A stretch of 5,873 bases of DNA from an uncultured Collinsella sp. (lineage in GTDB: Bacteria; Actinomycetota; Coriobacteriia; Coriobacteriales; Coriobacteriaceae), in NCBI GenBank assembly GCA_900550185.1, contig URRN01000131.1, positions 1 through 5,873 of the forward strand. Reading direction: 5' to 3'. A model generated the notes under the pieces. It was given only the letters and a program-made list of their open reading frames with translations. It was not told the origin of the DNA and did not search any database. The translations under genes and the position numbers were made by a program. Positions 1-5,574 of this stretch are shown here, one piece after another. Each line of letters opens with the position of its first letter. Position 1 is the stretch's first letter.

Positions 1-1100
1 ACCGCGGTGCCAAACGAAATGCCGACGTTAAACGCCATGGGCTCAACCGAACTTGCGAGTACCATCGACTTGGGATGGCGGCTGCGTGCCACGTCCATAA
101 AGTGCGTGATGCACGACACCGAGAACAGGTACATGAGCAGCGCCAAGCTAAAGACAAAGACCAGCGCGAGCGGCATGGTGCCGCTCACAGCAAACAGCCC
201 GAGTAACGCCGCAGCCTGCAACACAAACGTCACAAGCAGCGCCTTCATGCCAAAGCGTGCATCGATCCATCCGCCCAGGATGTTCGAGATCAGGCAGAAC
301 ACGCCGTAGGCCATAAGCGTGGTGCTCGCCTGAACGGTGCCCATACCCAGCACCTGCTCAAGATAAGGCGTCACGTAGCCGTAGAACACATAGACCGAGC
401 CTACGCCAAACAAAAAGATGAGCATGCCGGTGATGATGCTCGGCTCGCGCAGCAGACCCGCCTGCTCGCGAAAGGTGGCAGGCTCGTCGGTTTGCCCAGC
501 GCGCGGCATAAACGCCACGAGCGCTCCGCAGATCAGAACGGCAAAGGTCAGCGTGCCGTACATGGCCACGTGCCAATCGAGTGTGTCGGCCACAAACTTG
601 CCAATCGAGGTCACAAAGACCATCGCCACGGAAAACGCGCCGTACACGACCGAGATGGCAAGTGAGGTTTGCTGCGGGGATAGCAGCTTAGGGATGTACG
701 TCACGCCCACGGCGAGCAGCGCACCCGAGACAGAGCCCAGGACAATGCGTGAGATAAACAGCACCTGGAAGTTGGGGGCCAACGCCATGACCAGGTTGCC
801 GAGCACAAAGACGACGCTATAGCACACGAGCAGCTGGTAGCGGCGGAATCGCCCCGTGCTGAGCGCGAGCACCGGCGTCGCGATAGCGTAGACGAGCGCA
901 AACACGCTGATGAGCTGGCCCGCAGTGGCAAGTGATATGCCGAGTTCCGTTGCCAAGTCGCTTTCGATGCCGATGACCACGAACTCGGAGCAGCCGAGCG
1001 AGAATCCCAACAGCACGAGCAGCGCCAGGCAGAGCTTGGTGCGCGCGGGGGAGAGTGCGGCGGCGGTTGACTTACTTTTAGGCGTGGTTGCGGCGGTCAA
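1..1100 (-). CDS. MFS transporter, DHA1/sugar-efflux type (3' end cut by window edge)
   Basis: This is a proton-driven inner-membrane transporter of the major facilitator superfamily, probably an exporter; the substrate cannot be read from sequence. Reading the minus strand from 1100 to the left edge gives 366 uninterrupted residues. A short polar N-terminus (about residues 1-22) is followed by repeated hydrophobic segments, the first at about 23-44. The loop after the second segment carries GRFRR (residues 83-87), matching the basic part of MFS motif A. Full-length relatives are about 380-410 residues, so roughly the last membrane segment is missing. I chose the TTG start at 1100 because GGAG lies 8 bases upstream; an in-frame GTG at 1109 has no well-spaced ribosome binding site. 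The gene is divergent from the LpdD-IDI fusion across 161 bases, so shared regulation and export of a phenolic product are plausible but unproven. The family call is solid; the subfamily (AraJ/YdhP-like DHA1) is a weaker call. Confidence 0.88.
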   Translation of the reverse strand, partial: MTAATTPKSKSTAAALSPARTKLCLALLVLLGFSLGCSEFVVIGIESDLATELGISLATAGQLISVFALVYAIATPVLALSTGRFRRYQLLVCYSVVFVLGNLVMALAPNFQVLFISRIVLGSVSGALLAVGVTYIPKLLSPQQTSLAISVVYGAFSVAMVFVTSIGKFVADTLDWHVAMYGTLTFAVLICGALVAFMPRAGQTDEPATFREQAGLLREPSIITGMLIFLFGVGSVYVFYGYVTPYLEQVLGMGTVQASTTLMAYGVFCLISNILGGWIDARFGMKALLVTFVLQAAALLGLFAVSGTMPLALVFVFSLALLMYLFSVSCITHFMDVARSRHPKSMVLASSVEPMAFNVGISFGTA

Positions 1101-1130
1101 GGTTGTCACTCCAATGTCGCATGAATAAGC

Positions 1131-1143
1131 GGGATTCAATCCC
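1131..1143. promoter_or_regulatory. Perfect 13-bp palindrome, possible operator of the MFS gene
   Basis: The arms GGGATT and AATCCC are separated by one base. The site lies about 30 bases upstream of the MFS start, inside the divergent intergenic region, where a repressor of the leftward gene could bind. I found only weak -35/-10 candidates for the leftward promoter around it (TTGCAG, then TATTCA with a 15-base spacer on the minus strand). The palindrome is seen directly; the operator role is inference, and a match to a known regulator was not recognised. Confidence 0.3.
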
Positions 1144-1180
1144 TGCAACTCTAACAGAATGTGTCAGGTGCCTGCCTCCT

Positions 1181-1209
1181 TTGTCGCAGGTTGCGCTTGC
1201 CTGTATAGT
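1181..1209 (+). promoter_or_regulatory. Sigma70-type promoter of the LpdD-IDI gene
   Basis: TTGTCG at 1181-1186 (-35) and TATAGT at 1204-1209 (-10) are separated by exactly 17 bases. Transcription would begin near 1216, giving a leader of about 45 bases before the AGGAG ribosome binding site at 1252-1256. It is the best promoter-like pair in the intergenic region and faces the fusion gene. A hexamer GTCGCA recurs at 1183-1188 and 1208-1213, so each promoter box overlaps one copy. Confidence 0.55.
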
Positions 1210-1220
1210 CGCAATACAGG
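1200..1220. promoter_or_regulatory. Inverted repeat over the -10 box, likely repressor operator
   Basis: Arms CCTGTAT (1200-1206) and ATACAGG (1214-1220) are perfect complements with a 7-base centre, a 21-bp dyad of the size bound by dimeric helix-turn-helix repressors. It covers the -10 box and predicted start site of the rightward promoter, so a bound repressor would block the polymerase. No regulator gene lies in the window, so the binding protein is unknown. As RNA the arms could form a short hairpin, but the position makes DNA binding the simpler reading. Confidence 0.45.
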
Positions 1221-1261
1221 TGAAGATGGTCTCAGGTACATCGCGGGCGACAGGAGATCCC

Positions 1262-2209
1262 ATGGGTATGCACACGACAAAGGTTGCAGTGGGCGAGGGC
1301 AAGTTTACGCTCGAGGCCCAGCTGACGGTGACGCCGCGAGGCATGGCGGTCTACGCCTGCTCGCCGGAGTTCGCGCACCTGGGCGCCACGGCGCAGGCCA
1401 TTCCGCGCCCCGAGCCCGGCCGTACGGCGACGGTGAGCATCCTGGCCGTTCCGTGCCATCGAGACGAGATCCCGGCGCACGATATTGCGGCGGCGCTGGC
1501 CACGCGCTTTGGCGTGCCGGTAGTTGCAAGCACGGGTTTTCATGTGGAGAACGCGACCGCGGACGACTTGCGGCGCATGCTCGATACCACCAAGGAACTC
1601 ATCGCCGCGCTCGAGGAGGCCGCAGCCCGCATTCTGCGCGCCGGCTGGGATGAGGGCGGCGCAGGCGCCGAGGTCGTGGCGGTCGATGCCGCGACCGGCG
1701 AGGCGCTTGGCCCCGTCGACCGCATCGAGGCCCATACCGGCGAGGGTATCCTGCATCAGGCATTTCTGACGCTTCTGGTCGAGGGCCAGGGCGAAGACGC
1801 GCGCCTGCTGCTCTGTCGTCGCAGTCCGCTCAAACGCCTGTGGGGCGGGGTGCTGGCCGATAGCTGTGCCGGCCATCCGCTCCCCGGGGAAGACGTCGCG
1901 GCCGCCACGGCGCGCCGCATCAACGAAGAGCTCGGCATTACGCGCGAGCCCGATCAGCTCAAGCACCTCGGACACGTGGTGTACCGCGAGGACCACGGCG
2001 ACGGTCGCTGCGAGTGCGAATGGTGCGAGGTCTACCTTGCCCATGTTGAGCCGGGCGAGCTGCATATCAACCAAGAGGAGATCTCGGAAGCGCGCCGCGT
2101 GGCCCCGTCCGAGCTTAAAGGCTACCTGCAGGGTCACCCCGAGCAGCTGGCCCCCTGGCTCCGCGAGGCCCTCAGCGACCCATCCATCCGTACGGATCTC
2201 GCTATGTGA
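1262..2209 (+). CDS. LpdD-like prenylated-flavin chaperone domain fused to IDI/Nudix domain
   Basis: A 315-residue cytosolic protein of two domains. Residues about 1-130 resemble the LpdD family, a small partner needed for LpdC-type UbiD decarboxylase activity: HLGA near residue 39, CHRDE (65-69), then GVPVVASTGFHVENAT ending near residue 99, and a helix up to about 125. Residues about 137-310 are a type I isopentenyl-diphosphate isomerase, a Nudix-fold enzyme interconverting IPP and DMAPP. Metal ligands align: H158, H165, H205, E223, E251, with the catalytic glutamate at E253; R187, K191, R219 and Y241 are also kept. The Nudix-like box runs from G204 to I226. The oddity is the catalytic cysteine site, which reads DSCAGHP (200-206): Ala203 sits where E. 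coli Idi has Cys67, and Cys202 is one residue early. I chose ATG 1262 because AGGAG lies 5 bases upstream; ATG 1268 is possible, and the open frame back to 1088 has no comparable signal. LpdC and UbiX genes downstream support a role in prenylated FMN supply. The IDI call is firm, LpdD probable, activity unknown. Confidence 0.85.
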   Translation: MGMHTTKVAVGEGKFTLEAQLTVTPRGMAVYACSPEFAHLGATAQAIPRPEPGRTATVSILAVPCHRDEIPAHDIAAALATRFGVPVVASTGFHVENATADDLRRMLDTTKELIAALEEAAARILRAGWDEGGAGAEVVAVDAATGEALGPVDRIEAHTGEGILHQAFLTLLVEGQGEDARLLLCRRSPLKRLWGGVLADSCAGHPLPGEDVAAATARRINEELGITREPDQLKHLGHVVYREDHGDGRCECEWCEVYLAHVEPGELHINQEEISEARRVAPSELKGYLQGHPEQLAPWLREALSDPSIRTDLAM

Positions 2210-2237
2210 AACAAAAGACAGTCCCTTTGCCACATCC

Positions 2238-2304
2238 AAACCGTCACAACATTCGATGAAAATCTCGAAATCGAGGAAAAGCGTCGAATGTTGTGACGGT
2301 TTTT
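2238..2304 (+). terminator. Long inverted repeat with nested hairpin; terminator and possible palindromic repeat element
   Basis: Arms at 2238-2256 and 2284-2302 are perfect complements over 19 bp. The 27-base loop contains its own hairpin, CTCGA (2264-2268) and TCGAG (2271-2275). Five T residues (2300-2304) follow the CGG at the foot of the stem, so it can act as an intrinsic terminator 29 bases after the LpdD-IDI stop codon. The stem is much longer and more AT-rich than the usual terminator in such GC-rich DNA, and TTTGCC occurs on both sides (2226-2231 and 2302-2307). It might therefore be a copy of a dispersed palindromic element (REP or small MITE). Termination is likely; the mobile-repeat idea is speculative. 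Confidence 0.65.
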
Positions 2305-2369
2305 GCCCAGAGGATCGCTTCTCATCCAAAAATCCCGCTTGACTGTATTGCCACAACACAGCGCAACGT

Positions 2370-2400
2370 AAGGGGTGTCCGATAACGGGCGCCCCTTTTT
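2370..2400 (+). terminator. Intrinsic terminator upstream of the permease gene, possibly a leader attenuator
   Basis: A 12-bp stem (2370-2381 with 2386-2397, two G-T wobbles, loop ATAA) is followed by a T run (2396-2400). It ends only 53 bases before the permease start and 66 bases after the preceding long inverted repeat. A TTGACT box at 2339-2344 upstream of it could be a -35 element, but I see no good -10 at 16-18 bases. If a promoter is there, the terminator lies in the permease leader and would be a conditional switch; otherwise it is a second terminator for the upstream gene. I found no obvious antiterminator pairing or known riboswitch fold. Confidence 0.7.
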
Positions 2401-2453
2401 AAGTGGCAACGTGGCCGCGAATCCGGAGCGCCCCCAACAAGAAAGGTGGGGAG

Positions 2454-3911
2454 ATGGAAGCGGAAAAGAAGGCGTTTAAGATCACCAAGCGCGAAATTGG
2501 CTTTGTGCTGGGTATCGTTGTCTTTTTGCTGGTGAAGTTTCTTCCTTTGGCGGAGCTGAGCTCGACGGTCGAGCTCACGGTCGGCGCTCAGACCTGTCTG
2601 GCACTGACGCTCGCCACGGTGGTGTTCTGGGCATGCGGTGTGGCGCAGCCGGGCTTTGTGGGCCTGCTCTATTGCGCGCTGCTCGTTCTATTCAAGGTGT
2701 GCGTGGACGACACGGGCGCCGCGAGCATCTCGGCGACGGTCGCCTCCACGTTTAGCTCGTGGACCAAAGCCACCATGTGGCTCGTCATTGGCGCCTACCT
2801 CATCGCCAGCGCGGTCAAGGAGTCGGGCCTGGGCGAGCGCATCGCCTATGCGTTTATGCTCAAGTTCGTGCGCGACGCCAAGTCGCTCATCATCTCGATC
2901 TTCGCGCTCACCTTTGTGCTGTCGCTGCTGATCCCGCATCCGTTCCCCCGCGCCTTCCTCATCCTCGCCGTCGTCTCGGTCATCGCCGAGTCCGCCGGCT
3001 ACGGTGACGACTACAAGGGTAAGCTCGGCTTCCTCGTGTTTGCCGCTGCTGCCCCGGGCTCCATGTTCTTCCTGACGGGCGACTCCACACTCAACCCGCT
3101 CGTCGCGCAGTACAGCGCCGAGGCCGGCGGCATGAGCCCGTCCTTCGTCGACTGGTTCCTGTACATGAGCGTGCCCATGCTGGTCGCGCTGCTGTGCACC
3201 CTGTTCCTGGGCCTCTTCTTCTTTAAGCCCAGCAAGGAGCTCGTTTACGATCGCGAGCAGATCGTGGCCAAGCAGGCCGCGCTCGGCAAGCTCTCCGTCA
3301 AGGAGACCCGCACCATCGTGTGGCTTGTCATCGCCATCGCGCTGTGGCTCACCGTCTCGGGCGACTATATCGGCTGGGTCACCCTGGCCATTGGCGTTGC
3401 TCTCGCCATGCCCATCATCGGCGAAGTCCTCACTCCCGCCAGCTGGAACGCTGTCGACATCAAGTCCCTCATGTTCCTGACGGCCGCCATGGCCGTGGGC
3501 TCCGTGGGCGGTGCCACCGGCATGAACGCCTGGATCGCCGACGTTGTGCTTCCCAGCTCCGTGCCCGAGAACATCTTCCTGTTCGCCCTGCTTGTCGCCG
3601 CGCTCTCCATGATCATCCACATGTTCATGGGTTCGGTCATGGCCGTGCTCGGCGTGTGCGTGCCGGCGTTCATCAGCTTCGCGGCCGGCTCCAGCGTGAG
3701 CCCGCTCGCCGTGGCGCTCATCGTCTTCACGTCCATCAACATCCACTACATCCTACCGTTCCATAACCTGCCGATCCTTATCGGCGAGGGCAAGGACGCC
3801 GGCGGCTACACCTCCAAAGAGGCCATGCACATGGGCATCCCCCTCACCGCGGTCGTCTTTGTCGTCGTGCTGGTCGAGGCTGCCTGGTTCCACCTCTTTG
3901 GCCTGATGTAA
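2454..3911 (+). CDS. SLC13/DASS-like anion permease, candidate hydroxybenzoate importer
   Basis: A 485-residue polytopic inner-membrane permease with a charged N-terminus (about 1-14) and a dozen or so hydrophobic segments, the first at about 15-32. The length and order of features fit the divalent anion:sodium symporter (SLC13/DASS) superfamily, including a C-terminal GGYT stretch followed by GIPLTAVVFVVV, which parallels the family's closing GYT...GIPLT region. The two family SNT substrate and sodium motifs are not recognisable: the first hairpin region reads IPHPFPRAF (160-168) and the second SINIHYILPFHN (427-438). Both have a Pro-Phe-His theme, so the binding site has probably been remodelled. 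ATG 2454 is preferred because AGGTGG lies 4 bases upstream; a GTG 51 bases earlier sits against the terminator and lacks a ribosome site. Its position between the LpdD-IDI and LpdC genes suggests import of the aromatic acid that LpdC decarboxylates. Family is likely; substrate is inferred from context only. Confidence 0.8.
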   Translation: MEAEKKAFKITKREIGFVLGIVVFLLVKFLPLAELSSTVELTVGAQTCLALTLATVVFWACGVAQPGFVGLLYCALLVLFKVCVDDTGAASISATVASTFSSWTKATMWLVIGAYLIASAVKESGLGERIAYAFMLKFVRDAKSLIISIFALTFVLSLLIPHPFPRAFLILAVVSVIAESAGYGDDYKGKLGFLVFAAAAPGSMFFLTGDSTLNPLVAQYSAEAGGMSPSFVDWFLYMSVPMLVALLCTLFLGLFFFKPSKELVYDREQIVAKQAALGKLSVKETRTIVWLVIAIALWLTVSGDYIGWVTLAIGVALAMPIIGEVLTPASWNAVDIKSLMFLTAAMAVGSVGGATGMNAWIADVVLPSSVPENIFLFALLVAALSMIIHMFMGSVMAVLGVCVPAFISFAAGSSVSPLAVALIVFTSINIHYILPFHNLPILIGEGKDAGGYTSKEAMHMGIPLTAVVFVVVLVEAAWFHLFGLM

Positions 3912-4006
3912 GCGATCGAGCGCCCCGGCTGTAAGTAGCCAAGCGCTTGAACTTCGAGTGGTCGAGCGCTCCGTCTGCGAGCGCCGCGACCCCATTACGT
4001 TACCCC

Positions 4007-4031
4007 GCCCGGCGGCACACCGCCGTCGGGC
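4007..4031 (+). promoter_or_regulatory. GC-rich hairpin just upstream of the decarboxylase ribosome binding site
   Basis: Arms GCCCGGCGGC (4007-4016) and GCCGTCGGGC (4022-4031) pair over 10 bp with one G-U and a 5-base loop. The stem ends 9 bases before the AAAGGAG ribosome site (4041-4047). No T run follows, so it is not an intrinsic terminator. Between them, CTCC (4035-4038) can pair with GGAG (4044-4047), which could partly hide the ribosome site. In the 142-base gap between the permease and decarboxylase genes this could mark an mRNA processing or stability element that sets separate levels for the two proteins. The structure is seen; the role is inferred. Confidence 0.4.
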
Positions 4032-4053
4032 ACTCTCCCGAAAGGAGCACGCC

Positions 4054-5541
4054 ATGTCCACTACCGATGCTTCCCAGATTCACGACCTGCGTTCCGCGCT
4101 CGACTTTCTGCGCGAGATGCCGGGCCAGCTGCTCGAGACCGACACCCAGGTCGATCCCGATGCCGAGGTCTCGGGCGTCTATCGCCACGTCGGTGCCGGC
4201 GGCACCGTTATGCGTCCGACCAAAGAGGGTCCGGCGATGGTCTTCAACAACGTCAAGGGCTTTGACGATGCCAAGGTCTGCATCGGCATGCTTGCCAGCC
4301 GCAAGCGCGTTGCCGCCCTGCTCGACCTGGACGAGGAGCACCTGGGCCTCGAGATCGGCAAGCGCTTCGAGAACCTGATCGCGCCCGAGCAGATCGCCGA
4401 GGGTGCGCACGTCGACTGTCAGGAGGTCGTGTACAAGGCGACCGACGAGGGCTTTGACCTGCGCAAGATCGTTCCCGCTCCCACCAACACGCCCGTCGAT
4501 GGCGGCCCCTACATCACCATGGGCCTCGCCTACGGCACGAGCCCCGACGGCTCCCAGTCCGACGTGACCATCCACCGCTTCTCCTGCGTCGACAAGGATA
4601 AGCTTGCCATGTGGATTACCCCCGGCAGCCGTCACCTGGGCGCGTTCTTTGACGAGTACTGCCAGCGCGGCGAAGACATGCCCATCTCCATCTCCATCGG
4701 TTTGGACCCCGCCGTGTACATGTGCTGCGGTTTTGAGGCTCCCACCACACCGCTCGGCTTCAACGAGCTGCAAATTGCCGGCGCCCTGCGCGGCCACGCT
4801 GTCGAGCTTGCCGACTGCGTCACCGTTCCGCAGAAGTGCATCGCCAATGCCGAGTACGTGCTCGAGGGCTACCTCATGCACGACGAGACCATCAACGAGG
4901 ACGTCAACGGCCACGGCTACGCCATGCCCGAGTTCCCCGGCTACACCGGCGGCGCCAAGGTCTGCCCGGTGATCAAGATCACCGCCGTCACCACGCGTGT
5001 CAACCCCATTATGGAGAGCTGCATCGGCCCTTCGCACGAGCACGTGTCCATGGCCGGTATCCCCACCGAGGCTTCCATCTACAAGATGGTCGAGACCGCT
5101 ATCCCGGGCCGCCTGCTCAACGTCCACGCTGCACCCTGCGGCGGCGGCAAGTTCGTTGCCATCATGCAGTTTAAGAAGTCGAGCAAAAATGACGAGGGCC
5201 GTCAGCGCAACGCCGCCATGCTCGCCTTCTCGGCATTCTCCGAGCTCAAGCATGTGATCTTGGTTGACGAGGATGTCGACATCTTTGATATGAGCGACGT
5301 GATGTGGGCCATGACCACGCGCTTCCAGGCCGACGTCGACCTCATCACCATCCCTGGCTGCCACTGCCACGTGCTCGATCCGTCCAACGACCCTGCGTTC
5401 GATCCTTCGATCCGCGAGCACGGCATCGCCTGCAAGGCCATCTTCGACTGCACGGTTCCGTTCAACCTCAAGAAGAACTTCATCCGCTCGCAGTTCATGG
5501 AGATCGACATGGACAAGTGGGCCGCCGAGCTTGCTTTCTAG
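4054..5541 (+). CDS. lpdC: UbiD-family prFMN-dependent decarboxylase, LpdC gallate decarboxylase-like
   Basis: A 495-residue cytosolic enzyme that would remove CO2 from a hydroxybenzoate using prenylated FMN and a divalent metal. Its closest match from memory is LpdC of Lactobacillus plantarum (gallate and protocatechuate decarboxylase, about 490 residues). Shared blocks include GVYRHVGAGGTV near residue 45, YKATDEGFDLRK, APTNTP, SDVTIHR with R175 as the likely catalytic arginine, AEYVLEG (266-272) with glutamates E267 and E271, IGPSHEHVSMAGIPTEAS, ILVDEDVDIFDM and RFQAD. The family uses an E-R-E type triad beside prFMN; R175 and the acidic region around 267-278 (also E278) are present, though I cannot assign the exact third residue. 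ATG 4054 has AAAGGAG 6 bases upstream; the frame remains open back to 3958 without a ribosome site. UbiX starts 33 bases after its stop, a clear two-gene unit. No frameshift or missing block is visible. Gallate versus protocatechuate or another hydroxybenzoate is not resolved. Confidence 0.93.
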   Translation: MSTTDASQIHDLRSALDFLREMPGQLLETDTQVDPDAEVSGVYRHVGAGGTVMRPTKEGPAMVFNNVKGFDDAKVCIGMLASRKRVAALLDLDEEHLGLEIGKRFENLIAPEQIAEGAHVDCQEVVYKATDEGFDLRKIVPAPTNTPVDGGPYITMGLAYGTSPDGSQSDVTIHRFSCVDKDKLAMWITPGSRHLGAFFDEYCQRGEDMPISISIGLDPAVYMCCGFEAPTTPLGFNELQIAGALRGHAVELADCVTVPQKCIANAEYVLEGYLMHDETINEDVNGHGYAMPEFPGYTGGAKVCPVIKITAVTTRVNPIMESCIGPSHEHVSMAGIPTEASIYKMVETAIPGRLLNVHAAPCGGGKFVAIMQFKKSSKNDEGRQRNAAMLAFSAFSELKHVILVDEDVDIFDMSDVMWAMTTRFQADVDLITIPGCHCHVLDPSNDPAFDPSIREHGIACKAIFDCTVPFNLKKNFIRSQFMEIDMDKWAAELAF

Positions 5542-5574
5542 TAAGTAGCCCTACCAAGTAGTTAAGGAGTTGTC

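Noticed and set aside
1088..1261. N-terminal extension of the LpdD-IDI protein from an upstream start at 1088
   Set aside because: The added 58 residues overlap the promoter and operator-like dyad, look unlike protein, and lack a ribosome site, whereas 1262 has AGGAG at good spacing.
1370..1372. Possibility that the fusion results from a sequencing frameshift joining two genes
   Set aside because: Both domains are in one frame with an ordinary linker of about 10 residues (around 127-136), and no internal ribosome site or stop is seen between them.
1232..2359. Minus-strand open frame of 375 codons opposite the LpdD-IDI gene
   Set aside because: Its translation resembles no family I know and is Arg/Ala/Gly-rich. 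It is antisense to a gene with clear conserved domains and runs through the terminator-like palindrome. Long antisense frames are common in GC-rich coding DNA.
2688..3746. Minus-strand open frame of 352 codons opposite the permease
   Set aside because: The product is extremely rich in Asp, Glu, Gly, His and Arg, as expected from reading a hydrophobic membrane-protein gene backwards. It has no recognisable domain.
3939..3949. Short perfect palindrome CAAGCGCTTG after the permease stop codon
   Set aside because: At 10 bp with no loop and no T tract it cannot act as a terminator, and similar short GC-rich palindromes are expected by chance.
3958..4053. N-terminal extension of LpdC by 32 residues
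   Set aside because: The extension is Arg-rich, covers the hairpin and ribosome site, and LpdC-type proteins begin close to the 4054 start.
4000..5421. Minus-strand open frame of 473 codons opposite lpdC
   Set aside because: It lies antisense to a strongly conserved UbiD gene and has a biased Val/Asp/Gly/His composition with no known motif, so it is a compositional shadow.
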